Positions 17,052 through 25,795 are shown, counted from the stretch's first letter. The stretch is DNA of 64,000 bases from Candidatus Defluviilinea proxima (GCA_016721115.1 JADKIW010000001.1:1007501-1071500), one strand, 5' to 3'. The notes: generated from the letters alone by a model not told the origin. Numbers and translations are program-made.

Positions 17052-17953
17052 CATCGTCACATCCTCTTGCTGGAGTCTACGCCGCAGCTGTGACTCCGTT
17101 AAAGCACGATTCATCTTTTGACCTTGATGCTGTTCCTGCTTTATTGGCCTTTCTCTCCTCCCGAGGTTGCCATGGCGCATTATTCTTTGGCACTACCGGT
17201 GAGGGACCATCCTTCTCCCCAACAGAACGCGAAACATTCCTTCGTTCCGTCCGCGCTTATCGTCAACTTGTCCCTGGCTTTCGCCTGCTCGCTGGCACAG
17301 GGACGCCCAGCCTTTCCGAAACCATAGACCTGACAAAACTCTCCTTCGAACTTGGATATGACGGTGTCGTTGTGTTGCCTCCCTACTACTTCCGCAAAGC
17401 AACGGACGAAGGATTATTCAATTGGTTCAGTGAGCTGATAAAGAAAGCCGTCCCTCCTGATAAATACCTGCTTGGTTATCACTTCCCTAACGTTGCAGGG
17501 ATTGGATTATCGGTCGAATTGCTTTCACGATTAAAGGATGCTTTCCCCGTGCAATTTGCAGGCATCAAAGACTCATCACATGATGATACTCTCGCAAAAA
17601 CGCTCGGCGAAAAATTCGGTTCCGATCTCGTTGTCCTCACAGGCACAGATTCATATCTGCAACTTGCCATGCAAAACAAAGCCGCAGGGTGCATCACCGC
17701 CGCCGCCAACCTCATCTCACCCGACCTGCGCGAAGTATGGAACTTAATGCAAGAAGGCAAGGATGCAACTGAAGCGCAAGCACGCGTAACAAATCAGAGA
17801 CATATTCTCGAAAAGTATCAGCCCTTCCCGCCGGTGCTCAAAGCTCTTCTGCATCGCATGTATGAACTTCCAAGTTGGTCTGTCAAACCACCGTTGGAAA
17901 ACATATCCGAAGAACTGGCACAAATCATTGAAGCCGAATTAGATGCGATATAA
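17048..17953 (+). CDS. DapA-family (dihydrodipicolinate synthase/NAL) aldolase
   Basis: A class I TIM-barrel lyase, 301 aa, GTG start coupled to the preceding stop codon. Family marks include FFGTTGEGPSFSPTERE (pyruvate-site Thr-Thr pair), the Tyr in LLGYHFPN and the Schiff-base Lys in FAGIKDSS. The substrate is not clear; the genome context holds no lysine or sialic-acid genes, so it may be an aldolase for another 2-keto acid rather than true DapA. Confidence 0.9.
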   Translation: MTSSHPLAGVYAAAVTPLKHDSSFDLDAVPALLAFLSSRGCHGALFFGTTGEGPSFSPTERETFLRSVRAYRQLVPGFRLLAGTGTPSLSETIDLTKLSFELGYDGVVVLPPYYFRKATDEGLFNWFSELIKKAVPPDKYLLGYHFPNVAGIGLSVELLSRLKDAFPVQFAGIKDSSHDDTLAKTLGEKFGSDLVVLTGTDSYLQLAMQNKAAGCITAAANLISPDLREVWNLMQEGKDATEAQARVTNQRHILEKYQPFPPVLKALLHRMYELPSWSVKPPLENISEELAQIIEAELDAI

Positions 17954-17956
17954 AGA

Positions 17957-17988
17957 AAAACTCCCGCTTGGTAACGGGAGTTTTTTCT
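17957..17988 (+). terminator. Terminator after the aldolase gene
   Basis: Hairpin AAACTCCCG / CGGGAGTTT followed by a run of six T. Confidence 0.9.
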
Positions 17989-18031
17989 ACATGATAAACA
18001 TCATAAGTTGACTCCGGGTACAATACCGTCC

Positions 18032-18844
18032 ATGAACACTTGGCGACTTCTAATTACCCCTCCTGCGCGCGGCGCGTGGAATATGGCACTCGATCAATCC
18101 ATCCTCGAACACATCGGACGTGGCGAATCACTTCCAACGTTGCGGCTGTATGCATGGACCCCGGCCTGTCTCTCGCTGGGATATGCCCAACCCTTCGCAG
18201 ACGTTGACGTAGCCCGCCTCAGATCACAGGGATGGGAAGTTGTCCGCCGCGCGACCGGTGGGCGCGCGATCTTGCACACAGACGAAATCACCTACTCAGT
18301 CATTGCCCCATCAGATGAACCACGTGTGGAAGGAAGTGTTCTCGAAAGCTACAACCGCCTTGCACAGGCGTTATTACTGGCAGTAAAAAGTTTGGAAATA
18401 CCCGTTGAGATGAAAGAAGGAAAGTCAAACGATGGCACTACACCCAACCCGGTTTGCTTTGAAGTCCCTTCAACGTATGAGATCACAGTGAACGGAAAGA
18501 AGTTGATCGGCTCGGCACAAGCCCGTAAAAAAGAAGGCGTCCTTCAACACGGATCACTCCCACTAACCGGCGACCTCACACGCATTTGTCAGGCATTGGT
18601 CTTTGAAAATGAAGCGGCAAGAGAAGTTGCATCGAAGCGGCTGTTGGAACGGGCAACGACAGTTGAGTCCGCTTTGGGGCGTGGAGTCAGTTGGGAGATG
18701 GCCTCGCAGGCTTTGGTCCAGGCATTTGAGGCGCAATTAGGATTAAGTTTCGAGCGGGGTGAATTGTCTGAATCCGAATCAAAAAGAACTGATGAATTGG
18801 TCAGAGAAAAATACGATCATCCATCATGGACAGAACGGGTATAA
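18032..18844 (+). CDS. LplA/LipM-type lipoyl or octanoyl transferase
   Basis: A 270-aa member of the biotin/lipoate ligase fold: R-x-x-TGGRAILH near residue 80, ITYSV, PVCFEVPS with a Cys where LipM has its catalytic cysteine, and KLIGSAQARKKEGVLQHGSL with the invariant Lys. The Cys favours octanoyltransferase (LipM) over ATP-dependent ligase, but this is inference. ATG 18032 is preferred to the TTG at 18008 because TACAAT (18019-18024) lies 7 nt before it, implying a leaderless message. Confidence 0.88.
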   Translation: MNTWRLLITPPARGAWNMALDQSILEHIGRGESLPTLRLYAWTPACLSLGYAQPFADVDVARLRSQGWEVVRRATGGRAILHTDEITYSVIAPSDEPRVEGSVLESYNRLAQALLLAVKSLEIPVEMKEGKSNDGTTPNPVCFEVPSTYEITVNGKKLIGSAQARKKEGVLQHGSLPLTGDLTRICQALVFENEAAREVASKRLLERATTVESALGRGVSWEMASQALVQAFEAQLGLSFERGELSESESKRTDELVREKYDHPSWTERV

Positions 18845-18877
18845 AAAAAATCCGAGTTCAAGAACTCGGAACTTTTT
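18844..18877. terminator. Bidirectional terminator between convergent genes
   Basis: TCCGAGTTC / GAACTCGGA stem with an A run on one side and a T run on the other, so it serves both the transferase and the DUF4230 gene. Confidence 0.9.
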
Positions 18878-18878
18878 A

Positions 18879-19550
18879 TCATCCTGGGTCTTTCACAAAG
18901 ATCGTGTTCGGAAAACCCAGTGCAGCAAAAAATTTCAGTAGATACGCCTCGGCATTGATCTGTGCGTTTTCGAGAATGCCATCTTCAAGCGCAGCTTTGA
19001 GAATTTCCTGCTCAGCGCTTTGGCGCACAAGCGTTTCAAGATTGGGGTCAGGTTTGGTAAGCAGACCTGTATCACGGTTGTACACATAGGATTTTTCGTT
19101 ATCGAGTGTAGCGATAAAGATTTCAGCGGGAGGTAATTTCACATTCAAAACGCCGTTCTCATAGCGCATGTTCTCAGGAGTAAGCTTTTCCATATCGATT
19201 CCCGCGATCACGGTACCATGGCCTACGAACAGGATCTTATCTCCAAATAAAGTGTCAAACGTACCGCCGCCGGTTTCGCCGGTTACAACCTTTTCGATGC
19301 TATATTGAATTGTCTCAAGCCGGGCCAACGCACGGATCTCATTGATATAAGTCACCGGGTCGGGGATAATGGTCGGCGTTGGATTCAAAAGATTCGCCAT
19401 CTGAGTTTGCACAGCATGGTTCTGCTCACTCAACGATTGAAATGGAGCAGTCGCGGCTTTTGAAGTTTCGCGCACGGCTTGTACAACCATTACTGCCGCA
19501 ACAACGACCACAACCAGTATCAAAAAGGAAAACAGGTTATTGTTTTTCAT
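18879..19550 (-). CDS. DUF4230 family membrane-anchored protein
   Basis: A 223-aa protein with an N-terminal membrane helix (6-27) and an outward-facing domain matching DUF4230: RLETIQYSIEKVV, GDKILFVGHGTVIAGIDM, VKLPPAEIF, LDNEKSYVYNRDTGLL. Function is unknown in the family. Its start codon is only 23 bp from that of the divergent PhnD-like gene, and a minus-strand TATAAT (19562-19557) lies exactly 6 nt before its ATG, so the message looks leaderless. Confidence 0.88.
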   Translation of the reverse strand: MKNNNLFSFLILVVVVVAAVMVVQAVRETSKAATAPFQSLSEQNHAVQTQMANLLNPTPTIIPDPVTYINEIRALARLETIQYSIEKVVTGETGGGTFDTLFGDKILFVGHGTVIAGIDMEKLTPENMRYENGVLNVKLPPAEIFIATLDNEKSYVYNRDTGLLTKPDPNLETLVRQSAEQEILKAALEDGILENAQINAEAYLLKFFAALGFPNTIFVKDPG

Positions 19551-19556
19551 GGGCGT

Positions 19557-19564
19557 ATTATAAT
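19557..19564. promoter_or_regulatory. Shared divergent -10 element
   Basis: The octamer ATTATAAT holds TATAAT on the plus strand (19559-19564, 9 nt before ATG 19574) and TATAAT on the minus strand (19562-19557, 6 nt before ATG 19550). The two -10 boxes overlap by 4 bp. Only one polymerase could occupy it at a time, so the two genes should be mutually exclusive at the promoter (inference). -35 boxes are weak. Confidence 0.6.
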
Positions 19565-19573
19565 CTCAAAGAT

Positions 19574-20590
19574 ATGACGAAACGCGTATACCTTTTATTC
19601 ATCATCGCAATATTGGGGTGTTCTTTACCAAACGTTACGATCACACAGCCGGCGACCGAGACACCCTTACCTCTCTCCTCTCCAACTTTGGATTCCGCTC
19701 CGCTTCCTCCCACAGCGGAGCTTGGTCTGGCGGAAAATCCCTTGATCCTCGCTCTGGCCCCCTCTACCAATACCCCAGAACAGATCACCGCCGCGAAAGC
19801 GCTTGCTGACCAGTTCATGCAACGGACTGGGTATGTGGTCGTGACGACTATCCCTGATTCGTATTCCGCGCTGATAGAGGCGTTTGAAAAGGGAAATGCT
19901 CACATGGCATTGCTTGACCCAACATCATACGCGCTTGCGTATCAAAAGGGTTTAGCACATGCTCAATATGCTGTTGTGAAAGAGAAGAAGATCAAATATG
20001 GGGCGCAGTTTCTTGCGGGCCGAAAGGGTGGTTTCACATCCTATTTCGATGATGATGCCGGGGAAAATACAGCCGATGCGACTGTTGCGCTTGCACAATT
20101 CAGCGAGAAGAAACCGTGCTGGAGTGAGGAGACTTCGCTTTCAGGGTATGTGATTCCGCTTGGGGTGTTGAATCAGGCTCAGGTCCCATTAAGACCCGCG
20201 GCATTTGTAGGTGGACAGACAACAGTCGTACGGTCCATTTATGCGGGCGGCATTTGTGATTTCGGAGCATCCTATGTGGATGCTCGCAAGTTCCCGTCAC
20301 TTGAAGATGAGTTCCCAGATTTAATGGAGCAGGTGCTTGTCATCTGGCAAGTGCCGGAGATCATTCCATATGAAGTGTTTGTATTTTCAGATCAAATGTC
20401 ACAATCCATGCAAACTCTTTTTTATGATCTCATTCCACCCATTATGCAAACCGATGAGGGAAGCGCGGCATTCAAAACAGTCTATGATATCGATGAATTA
20501 CAAGCCGTGAATGACGGGGATTTCGTTGAATTTCAGACCCTTATTGACGAATCAAGAGTTGATCTGTACTCTCTATTAAGACAACAATAA
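19574..20590 (+). CDS. PhnD-like phosphonate-type binding lipoprotein, copy 1
   Basis: A 338-aa extracytoplasmic solute-binding lipoprotein. It has a signal peptide with lipobox ILGCS, a short Thr/Pro linker, then the PhnD fold (NPLILALAPSTN, GNAHMALLDPTSY, GICDFGASYVDARK). The ATG at 19574 is chosen; a longer frame from 19379 runs antisense into the DUF4230 gene and lacks a signal peptide. It is a diverged paralogue of the next gene, so the transporter has two receptors, possibly with different ligands. Confidence 0.88.
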   Translation: MTKRVYLLFIIAILGCSLPNVTITQPATETPLPLSSPTLDSAPLPPTAELGLAENPLILALAPSTNTPEQITAAKALADQFMQRTGYVVVTTIPDSYSALIEAFEKGNAHMALLDPTSYALAYQKGLAHAQYAVVKEKKIKYGAQFLAGRKGGFTSYFDDDAGENTADATVALAQFSEKKPCWSEETSLSGYVIPLGVLNQAQVPLRPAAFVGGQTTVVRSIYAGGICDFGASYVDARKFPSLEDEFPDLMEQVLVIWQVPEIIPYEVFVFSDQMSQSMQTLFYDLIPPIMQTDEGSAAFKTVYDIDELQAVNDGDFVEFQTLIDESRVDLYSLLRQQ

Positions 20591-20613
20591 CCTAAATATT
20601 ACACAAATGTCTC

Positions 20614-20642
20614 TTGTTTAATTTCCATGAAGGTTGTATTAT
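20614..20642 (+). promoter_or_regulatory. Promoter of phnD copy 2
   Basis: TTGTTT (20614-20619), 17 bp, TATTAT (20637-20642), followed by a leader of about 45 nt with an AGAGGAG ribosome site. Confidence 0.6.
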
Positions 20643-20694
20643 CATTTTCGTAAGGTAGAGTTTTCCAATACCAAATTCTAAGAGGAGAAGAGTT

Positions 20695-21747
20695 ATGAAG
20701 AAATCACTAAGTTTGTCCTTTGCCGTGATCGTGGTTCTTGCGTTGGCACTGGCTGCCTGCGCGCCCGCCACCCCGGCACCCACCGAAGCACCCACAGCCG
20801 TTCCCGCCACTGCCGTTCCGACAGATGTGCCGGAACCCACAGCCACTGCCGTACCTGAATTAGGCACTGCTGACAATCCGCTCGTTATGGCGCTTGCACC
20901 TTCAGCCACCACCCAAGAACTGCAAACTGGTGGTCAGGCTATCGCCGATAAATTGAGCGAATTGACCGGTTACACCATCACAGTTACCGTGCCTACAAAC
21001 TATGCCGCGATGATCGAGGCCATGGGCGCAGGCAATGCTCACATTGGTTGGCTTGCTCCTGTCCAATACATTGTTGCACATGGTAATGGCTACGCAGATG
21101 TTGGCCTTGCGACCGTCCGCAATGGCTCCAATCACTATGGTGTTCAGTTTGTTGTCAACTCCGATTGGAAAGACAAAGATGGCAATGGCTTCACACTGTA
21201 TTACGATGCCGCCACCGGCAAAGATACCGCTGATGCCGCGACCGCTTTGGCGCAATTGGCCGATAAGAAACCCTGCTGGACCGACCCGCTTTCCGCTTCC
21301 GGTTACATCATTCCTTCCGGTATTTTGAAGAAGGAAGAAGTCAAGGCCAAAGCTGGCGCATGGGTTCAGGGACATCCTACCGTCATCAAATCCGTGTATC
21401 TCAGCCCAAAGGGTGAGATCTGCGATTTCGGTGCAACCTTCATCGATGCACGCTCCAATGTCGTTGCTGACTTCCCCGATGTGAACGATAAGGTTCAGAT
21501 CCTGTGGGTCACCGATCCGTTCATCCCGAACGATAACGTTTCTTATGCCAGCAACGTACCTGCTGATATGCGCGACAAGCTTTCTCAGGCTCTGCTTGAC
21601 CTGGCCAGCACCGAAGATGGCATTACACTTCTCAAGAACGGTGGATACAGCATCCAGGGTCTTGAAAAAGTGGATGACACTTTCTACGATGACTTCCGCG
21701 TTTACCTCGAAGCATCTGGTGTGGATCCCACAACGCTCTTCAAATAA
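20695..21747 (+). CDS. phnD: PhnD-type phosphate/phosphonate-binding lipoprotein, copy 2
   Basis: A 350-aa substrate-binding lipoprotein with signal peptide and lipobox LAAC, a 45-residue Pro/Thr/Ala spacer, then the PhnD/PtxB fold (ADNPLVMALAPSATT, GNAHIGWLAPVQYIVAHG, GEICDFGATFIDAR). It delivers phosphonate, phosphite or a related anion to the PhnE permeases; the actual ligand cannot be read from sequence. A strong terminator follows it, so it is likely made in excess over the ATPase and permeases. Confidence 0.92.
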   Translation: MKKSLSLSFAVIVVLALALAACAPATPAPTEAPTAVPATAVPTDVPEPTATAVPELGTADNPLVMALAPSATTQELQTGGQAIADKLSELTGYTITVTVPTNYAAMIEAMGAGNAHIGWLAPVQYIVAHGNGYADVGLATVRNGSNHYGVQFVVNSDWKDKDGNGFTLYYDAATGKDTADAATALAQLADKKPCWTDPLSASGYIIPSGILKKEEVKAKAGAWVQGHPTVIKSVYLSPKGEICDFGATFIDARSNVVADFPDVNDKVQILWVTDPFIPNDNVSYASNVPADMRDKLSQALLDLASTEDGITLLKNGGYSIQGLEKVDDTFYDDFRVYLEASGVDPTTLFK

Positions 21748-21758
21748 ACTGCCCTAAT

Positions 21759-21793
21759 AAAAGAGGGAGGACGAAATGTCCTCCCTCTTTTAT
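21759..21793 (+). terminator. Terminator between phnD and phnC
   Basis: Perfect 13-bp stem AAAGAGGGAGGAC / GTCCTCCCTCTTT with a T-rich tail. It would uncouple receptor from transporter expression. Confidence 0.85.
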
Positions 21794-21797
21794 CTTC

Positions 21798-21861
21798 TGC
21801 CACGCTGAGTGCAACGAAGCCTATTTTGTACGACAAACTCTTCGTTTCATTCAGGGTGACA
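21798..21861. repeat. MITE-like imperfect palindrome
   Basis: A 22-nt left arm (21798-21819) pairs imperfectly with a right arm (21840-21861) ending CAGGGTGACA. The arms resemble the CCCTGAGCG..CGAAGGG type of dispersed palindrome seen again in part at 52367-52399. It sits in the phnD-phnC gap. Confidence 0.5.
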
Positions 21862-21887
21862 TAAGATATCATTTCAGCGGAGAAACC

Positions 21888-22649
21888 ATGCTCAAAATCC
21901 AAAACATCACAAAAACCTACCCCAACGGCACGAAGGCGTTAAAAGATGTATCGTTTGAGGTAAAGGATGGCGAATTTCTGATCGTCATTGGGTTGTCAGG
22001 TTCAGGCAAATCCACCTTGCTTCGGTGCATCAACCGTCTCATTGACCCTACTGAGGGCAAGATATTTTGGGACGATACCGACATCACCGCCGCATCACCA
22101 TCTGAGTTGAGGAACATTCGCCGCAAGATCGGCATGGTCTTCCAACAGTTCAACCTGGTCAAACGATCCAGCGTAATGGCGAATGTGTTATCAGGCAGGT
22201 TGGGATATGTGAATCCATGGTTGAGTTTGGTCGGCATCTGGCCGGAAGAAGAAAAACAAAAAGCGATCAAATCTTTGGAACGCGTGGGAATCGCCGACAA
22301 GGCCTTCAACCGTGCGGATGCGCTCTCCGGCGGACAACAACAACGTGTGGGAATCGCACGCGCGCTCATGCAGGACCCGAAACTGATCCTGGCCGATGAG
22401 CCGGTAGCCAGCCTCGACCCGGTTCTGTCACATTCCATTTTGCAGTATCTTGAACAACTCAACAAAGAGGGAATCACCGTCATTTGTTCTTTGCACTTTT
22501 TGGATCTTGTCCATCGGTATGCCACACGTGTAGTGGCTCTGAAAGATGGCATCAAGGTGTTTGAAGGTTCGGCCAAAGAGATTGACCGTGCCAAGTTCAA
22601 AGAAATTTACGGGGAGGAGGCGCAGGAAGTCCGCGCCGCGTCGCTGTGA
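21888..22649 (+). CDS. phnC: Phosphonate-type ABC transporter ATP-binding protein
   Basis: A 253-aa ABC ATPase with Walker A GLSGSGKST, Q-loop MVFQQFNLV, signature LSGGQQQR, Walker B LILADEP and the switch His in CSLHFLD. The RLGYVNPW/LVGIWPEEE insert is typical of PhnC. It energises uptake through the two PhnE proteins and overlaps or abuts the first of them. Confidence 0.95.
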   Translation: MLKIQNITKTYPNGTKALKDVSFEVKDGEFLIVIGLSGSGKSTLLRCINRLIDPTEGKIFWDDTDITAASPSELRNIRRKIGMVFQQFNLVKRSSVMANVLSGRLGYVNPWLSLVGIWPEEEKQKAIKSLERVGIADKAFNRADALSGGQQQRVGIARALMQDPKLILADEPVASLDPVLSHSILQYLEQLNKEGITVICSLHFLDLVHRYATRVVALKDGIKVFEGSAKEIDRAKFKEIYGEEAQEVRAASL

Positions 22650-22657
22650 GGGTAGAT

Positions 22658-24037
22658 ATGGATGATCGTCCAGCGACCAACTTTCAGTTAAGCATGAGCG
22701 GGGTTTTGTCCGCATTGATACCCGGGTTGGGGCAAATCGTCCGCGGCCAACGGTATCGCGGTGTTTCCATCCTACTTGGATTTTTGGTGATGCTTTTCAC
22801 CGTGATCTGGTATGGCGAACCACTTTGGTATGCATCGCCCATCGCCATTTGGTTATGGAATATTTGGGATGCGGCAAGCCTTCGTTCACGTTCGATATTA
22901 TTACCAATCTTGTTCGGCTTGTTAGCGGCGTATAGCATCGGCTGGCGTGTGGTGGGAATCGATTTCAGCAAAGCCGATATGAACCGTGCCAAGATGATCG
23001 TGCGCCCGATGGCAAGGCCAGATTTTATTCAAGCCAAACGGGAGCACAATCAAATGTGGGTTCCGGTCCAGGTCCCTTGCGCGCCAGAGCCTCCGACGGC
23101 TGTTCGTGAAGACAATGGGAAAAAGGCGACGGTCATCCCCGATTGCGGCACTGTCGGCGAAACAATGATCGTTTCAGTCAGTGGCTTGTGGCCTAACGCC
23201 GAGACGAATGTGGTTTGGAACAATCCTATCGGCAACCCAATGATGCTCGGTGAAGGCGAAATCTCGATGTTGGTGTTGACCACCGACGAGACCGGCTCGT
23301 TGACAACCACCATCCATGTGCCGACCACCGCACTTGTTGCGGCGCCCGACCCCACATTGCCTCAACTCCATCGTGTGTACTTCGATCAATATCGTCCGAT
23401 CGGCGGCTACGAACTATCTTTCATCGGTAATGAAGTATTAAAAGGCGCTTTCACAACGGTTGCCATGGCGCTCATTGCTACAGCAATGGCAGTCGTTTTT
23501 GCAATTCCAATTTCTTTCCTTGCGGCCCATAACTTAATGAGTGGTAACCCAATTTCATATTTGATCTATGTGTTGGTACGCACTCTACTCAATATATTAC
23601 GCTCCATCGAATCGCTCATCATTGCGATCATATTTGTGGTGATCGTAGGGCTTGGGCCATTCGCTGGTGCCCTAGCGCTGGCAGTACATTCCATTGCCGC
23701 GCTGGCTAAACTATATTCTGAAGTCATCGAAGGCATTGACGCCGGTCCCATTGAGGCCATCCGTGCAACTGGAGCCAATTGGATGCAGACCGTCCGTTAC
23801 GCGGTCATCCCTCAGATCATCCCACCTTTTACAGCATTCACCATTTATCGTTGGGATATCAACGTTCGCTCAGCAACTATCATCGGCTTTGTCGGAGGTG
23901 GTGGTATCGGCTTCTTGTTGATCGAACTTACCCGCGTCAACAACATGCGCGGTATAAGCTCGGTCTTCATTGCTATTGCAGTCATTGTAGTAACACTCGA
24001 TTACATCAGCGCAAAAATGCGGGAGAGGCTTGTATAG
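22658..24037 (+). CDS. phnE: PhnE permease with extra N-terminal helices and extracytoplasmic domain
   Basis: The C-terminal 210 residues are a standard PhnE permease with the EAA loop (IEAIRATGANWMQTVRYAVIPQ) and the closing FVGGGGIGFLL. Ahead of it are about 240 residues not found in ordinary PhnE: three hydrophobic helices starting with a PGLGQIVRGQRYRG motif, then a soluble, probably Ig-like, outward segment of about 130 residues. ATG 22658 is chosen because GAGGGT precedes it; a GTG at 22646 would overlap the phnC stop. Confidence 0.88.
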   Translation: MDDRPATNFQLSMSGVLSALIPGLGQIVRGQRYRGVSILLGFLVMLFTVIWYGEPLWYASPIAIWLWNIWDAASLRSRSILLPILFGLLAAYSIGWRVVGIDFSKADMNRAKMIVRPMARPDFIQAKREHNQMWVPVQVPCAPEPPTAVREDNGKKATVIPDCGTVGETMIVSVSGLWPNAETNVVWNNPIGNPMMLGEGEISMLVLTTDETGSLTTTIHVPTTALVAAPDPTLPQLHRVYFDQYRPIGGYELSFIGNEVLKGAFTTVAMALIATAMAVVFAIPISFLAAHNLMSGNPISYLIYVLVRTLLNILRSIESLIIAIIFVVIVGLGPFAGALALAVHSIAALAKLYSEVIEGIDAGPIEAIRATGANWMQTVRYAVIPQIIPPFTAFTIYRWDINVRSATIIGFVGGGGIGFLLIELTRVNNMRGISSVFIAIAVIVVTLDYISAKMRERLV

Positions 24038-24038
24038 C

Positions 24039-25172
24039 ATGAACAAATCCCGCGTTATTCGCAATGTTCTTTTGTTTGCACTATTGGTAGCCGCATTTGG
24101 GATTTCCTACAATGTCACCGGCGTGGACTTTCCGCGCCTGATCCGTGATTTGCCAAAAGGCGGCCCGATTCTCAAAGAGTTTCTTTCGCCAGATATTTTC
24201 ACACGGGATATAGAAACTCGCACCATCGAGATCGCTTTCCCAATCCCTTGCGGCTCTGCTCCAAATGAAAGCCTGGTCCCGTCCGAAGGGCCTCGCCTTG
24301 TCCCAAGCGTCAACTGTGCCGACCCACGCCAAAAATTTACCCTTGAAGGCTTCGACCTCGAACCCAATTCCGAGGTGGTCATCCGTTGGGATTTTCCCGA
24401 TGAGCGGGTGATGACCGCCATCCGCACACAAACAGACGAGAACGGCTATTTCACATCCCCGGTGGAGGCACGACCCATCGCTGTCTCTGTAGATAATGTT
24501 GCCAGTCAACTTGAAGTGGATACCAATACCCCAGTCGGCAAGCTAAAACCCAGTCAGGCTGTAAAAGATGTTCTCGATGCCATATTCATAACCATCTTTA
24601 TGGCATTGCTTTCCACAACCGTCGCTACCCTCATCGCCGCGCCTTTGAGTTTTCTTGCCGCAAGCAACATCACGCGCAAGGGTGCCCTAGGGACAACAGT
24701 TTATTACACCTTCCGCTCTTTCTTCAATTTGATGCGCTCGTATGATCCGCTTTTGATGGCGTCAGTATTCGCATTTTGGTTAAGCTTCGGTGCATTCCCT
24801 GGCGCCCTTGCTTTGACAGTGGTCACCATTGCCTCACTCGGCAAATTATTCTCCGAAGCCATAGAGAACATAGAGGCTGGTCCAATAGAAGCTTTGCAGG
24901 CAACAGGGGCAAACCCAGTGCAAACTGTTGCCTATGGTGTTGTTCCACAAATCATCCCTGATTTCATCTCGTTCATTATCTACCACTGGGATATCAATAT
25001 TCGCATTTCAACCATCATAGGCTTTGTAGGTGGAGGCGGTATTGGCTTCTACTTGAGCGAACAAATCAACGGATCCCATTATGATAGAGCTGGCACAGCC
25101 ATTTGGGCCATCGTCATTGTTGTGTGGGCAATGGACTTCTTAAGCGCTGAAGTTCGGAAGCGGCTCACATAA
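24039..25172 (+). CDS. phnE: Second PhnE permease with extracytoplasmic domain
   Basis: A 377-aa permease. One N-terminal helix is followed by about 140 outward residues with a proline-rich, beta-type pattern, then the PhnE core with EAA loop (IEALQATGANPVQTVAYGVVPQ) and FVGGGGIGFYL. It starts 1 nt after the first permease stops and would form a heterodimer with it. A TTG 9 nt upstream is an alternative start. The extra domains on both subunits could dock the two binding lipoproteins (inference). Confidence 0.88.
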   Translation: MNKSRVIRNVLLFALLVAAFGISYNVTGVDFPRLIRDLPKGGPILKEFLSPDIFTRDIETRTIEIAFPIPCGSAPNESLVPSEGPRLVPSVNCADPRQKFTLEGFDLEPNSEVVIRWDFPDERVMTAIRTQTDENGYFTSPVEARPIAVSVDNVASQLEVDTNTPVGKLKPSQAVKDVLDAIFITIFMALLSTTVATLIAAPLSFLAASNITRKGALGTTVYYTFRSFFNLMRSYDPLLMASVFAFWLSFGAFPGALALTVVTIASLGKLFSEAIENIEAGPIEALQATGANPVQTVAYGVVPQIIPDFISFIIYHWDINIRISTIIGFVGGGGIGFYLSEQINGSHYDRAGTAIWAIVIVVWAMDFLSAEVRKRLT

Positions 25173-25192
25173 AAATCCCTGTAATTGAAAAC

Positions 25193-25226
25193 AAAAAAGC
25201 CCCGTCAAATGACGGGGCTTTTTTGT
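25193..25226. terminator. Bidirectional terminator after the phn operon
   Basis: GCCCCGTC / GACGGGGC stem flanked by six A and six T, serving phnE and the convergent pilin gene. Confidence 0.95.
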
Positions 25227-25241
25227 GCTCTTTTGAGCGAA

Positions 25242-25394
25242 TTACACGGTCAGGGAGTTGTTGATGGAGCTGAAAGTGTTGCCGATCTTGGGTCCGAGCA
25301 AGCGCATGACAGCGATAACAACGATGGCGACGAGAGCGAGAATGATCGCGTACTCGACGAGGCCTTGACCTTTTTCCTTGGGAGCGAATAACAT
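25242..25394 (-). CDS. Flp-type mini-pilin, copy 1
   Basis: A 50-aa type IVb pilin: short Lys-rich leader, G-x-x-L-V-E-Y processing site (GQGLVEYAIILALVAIV) with Glu at +5, and one hydrophobic helix. Prepilin peptidase would cut after the Gly. The ribosome site GAAAGGAA lies about 10 nt before the ATG. It differs from the second copy at three positions (A/S, I/V, V/L). No Tad assembly genes are in the window. Confidence 0.9.
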   Translation of the reverse strand: MLFAPKEKGQGLVEYAIILALVAIVVIAVMRLLGPKIGNTFSSINNSLTV

Positions 25395-25425
25395 AATGGT
25401 AATTCCTTTCAAATAAAAAGTTTTC

Positions 25426-25443
25426 CTGAGGACCGTTCCTCAG
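25426..25443 (-). promoter_or_regulatory. Inverted repeat upstream of pilin copy 1
   Basis: CTGAGGACCGTTCCTCAG, a 7-bp dyad about 31 nt before the start codon, conserved in the same position at pilin copy 2. It could be an operator or a 5'-UTR hairpin. Confidence 0.5.
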
Positions 25444-25569
25444 AACTGTTTATATTTTATCCATCCCTCCGGATATTTCAAGCCCCAAAAAGCGAATTCC
25501 GCTTACATCCTTGTTAGGCTGAGAAGTATGTAAAGTGTTGCTTTTTTATCATTTATCCAGAAAATAAGC

Positions 25570-25599
25570 AAAAAGCCCCATCTTTCGATGGGGCTTTTT
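25570..25599 (-). terminator. Terminator after pilin copy 2
   Basis: AGCCCCAT / ATGGGGCT stem flanked by A and T runs. Confidence 0.9.
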
Positions 25600-25614
25600 G
25601 CTGTTAGAAGCAGA

Positions 25615-25767
25615 TTACAACGTTAGAGAGTTGTTGATGGAACTGAAGGTGTTGCCGACTTTCGGGCCCAGCAAACGCATGACAGCAATCACAACAATGG
25701 ACACGAGTGCGAGGATAATCGCGTACTCGACAAGTCCCTGGCCTTTTTCTTTCGGAGCAAATAACAT
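25615..25767 (-). CDS. Flp-type mini-pilin, copy 2
   Basis: A 50-aa pilin almost identical to copy 1, with the GQGLVEY processing site and a C-terminal GNTFSSINNSL. A longer frame to 25824 is rejected: ATG 25767 has AAAGGA upstream and matches copy 1 exactly. The two genes, their leaders, inverted repeats and terminators are all duplicated, pointing to a recent tandem duplication with each copy its own transcription unit. Confidence 0.9.
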   Translation of the reverse strand: MLFAPKEKGQGLVEYAIILALVSIVVIAVMRLLGPKVGNTFSSINNSLTL

Positions 25768-25795
25768 AGTAGAAATCCTTTCAAAATAAAATATT

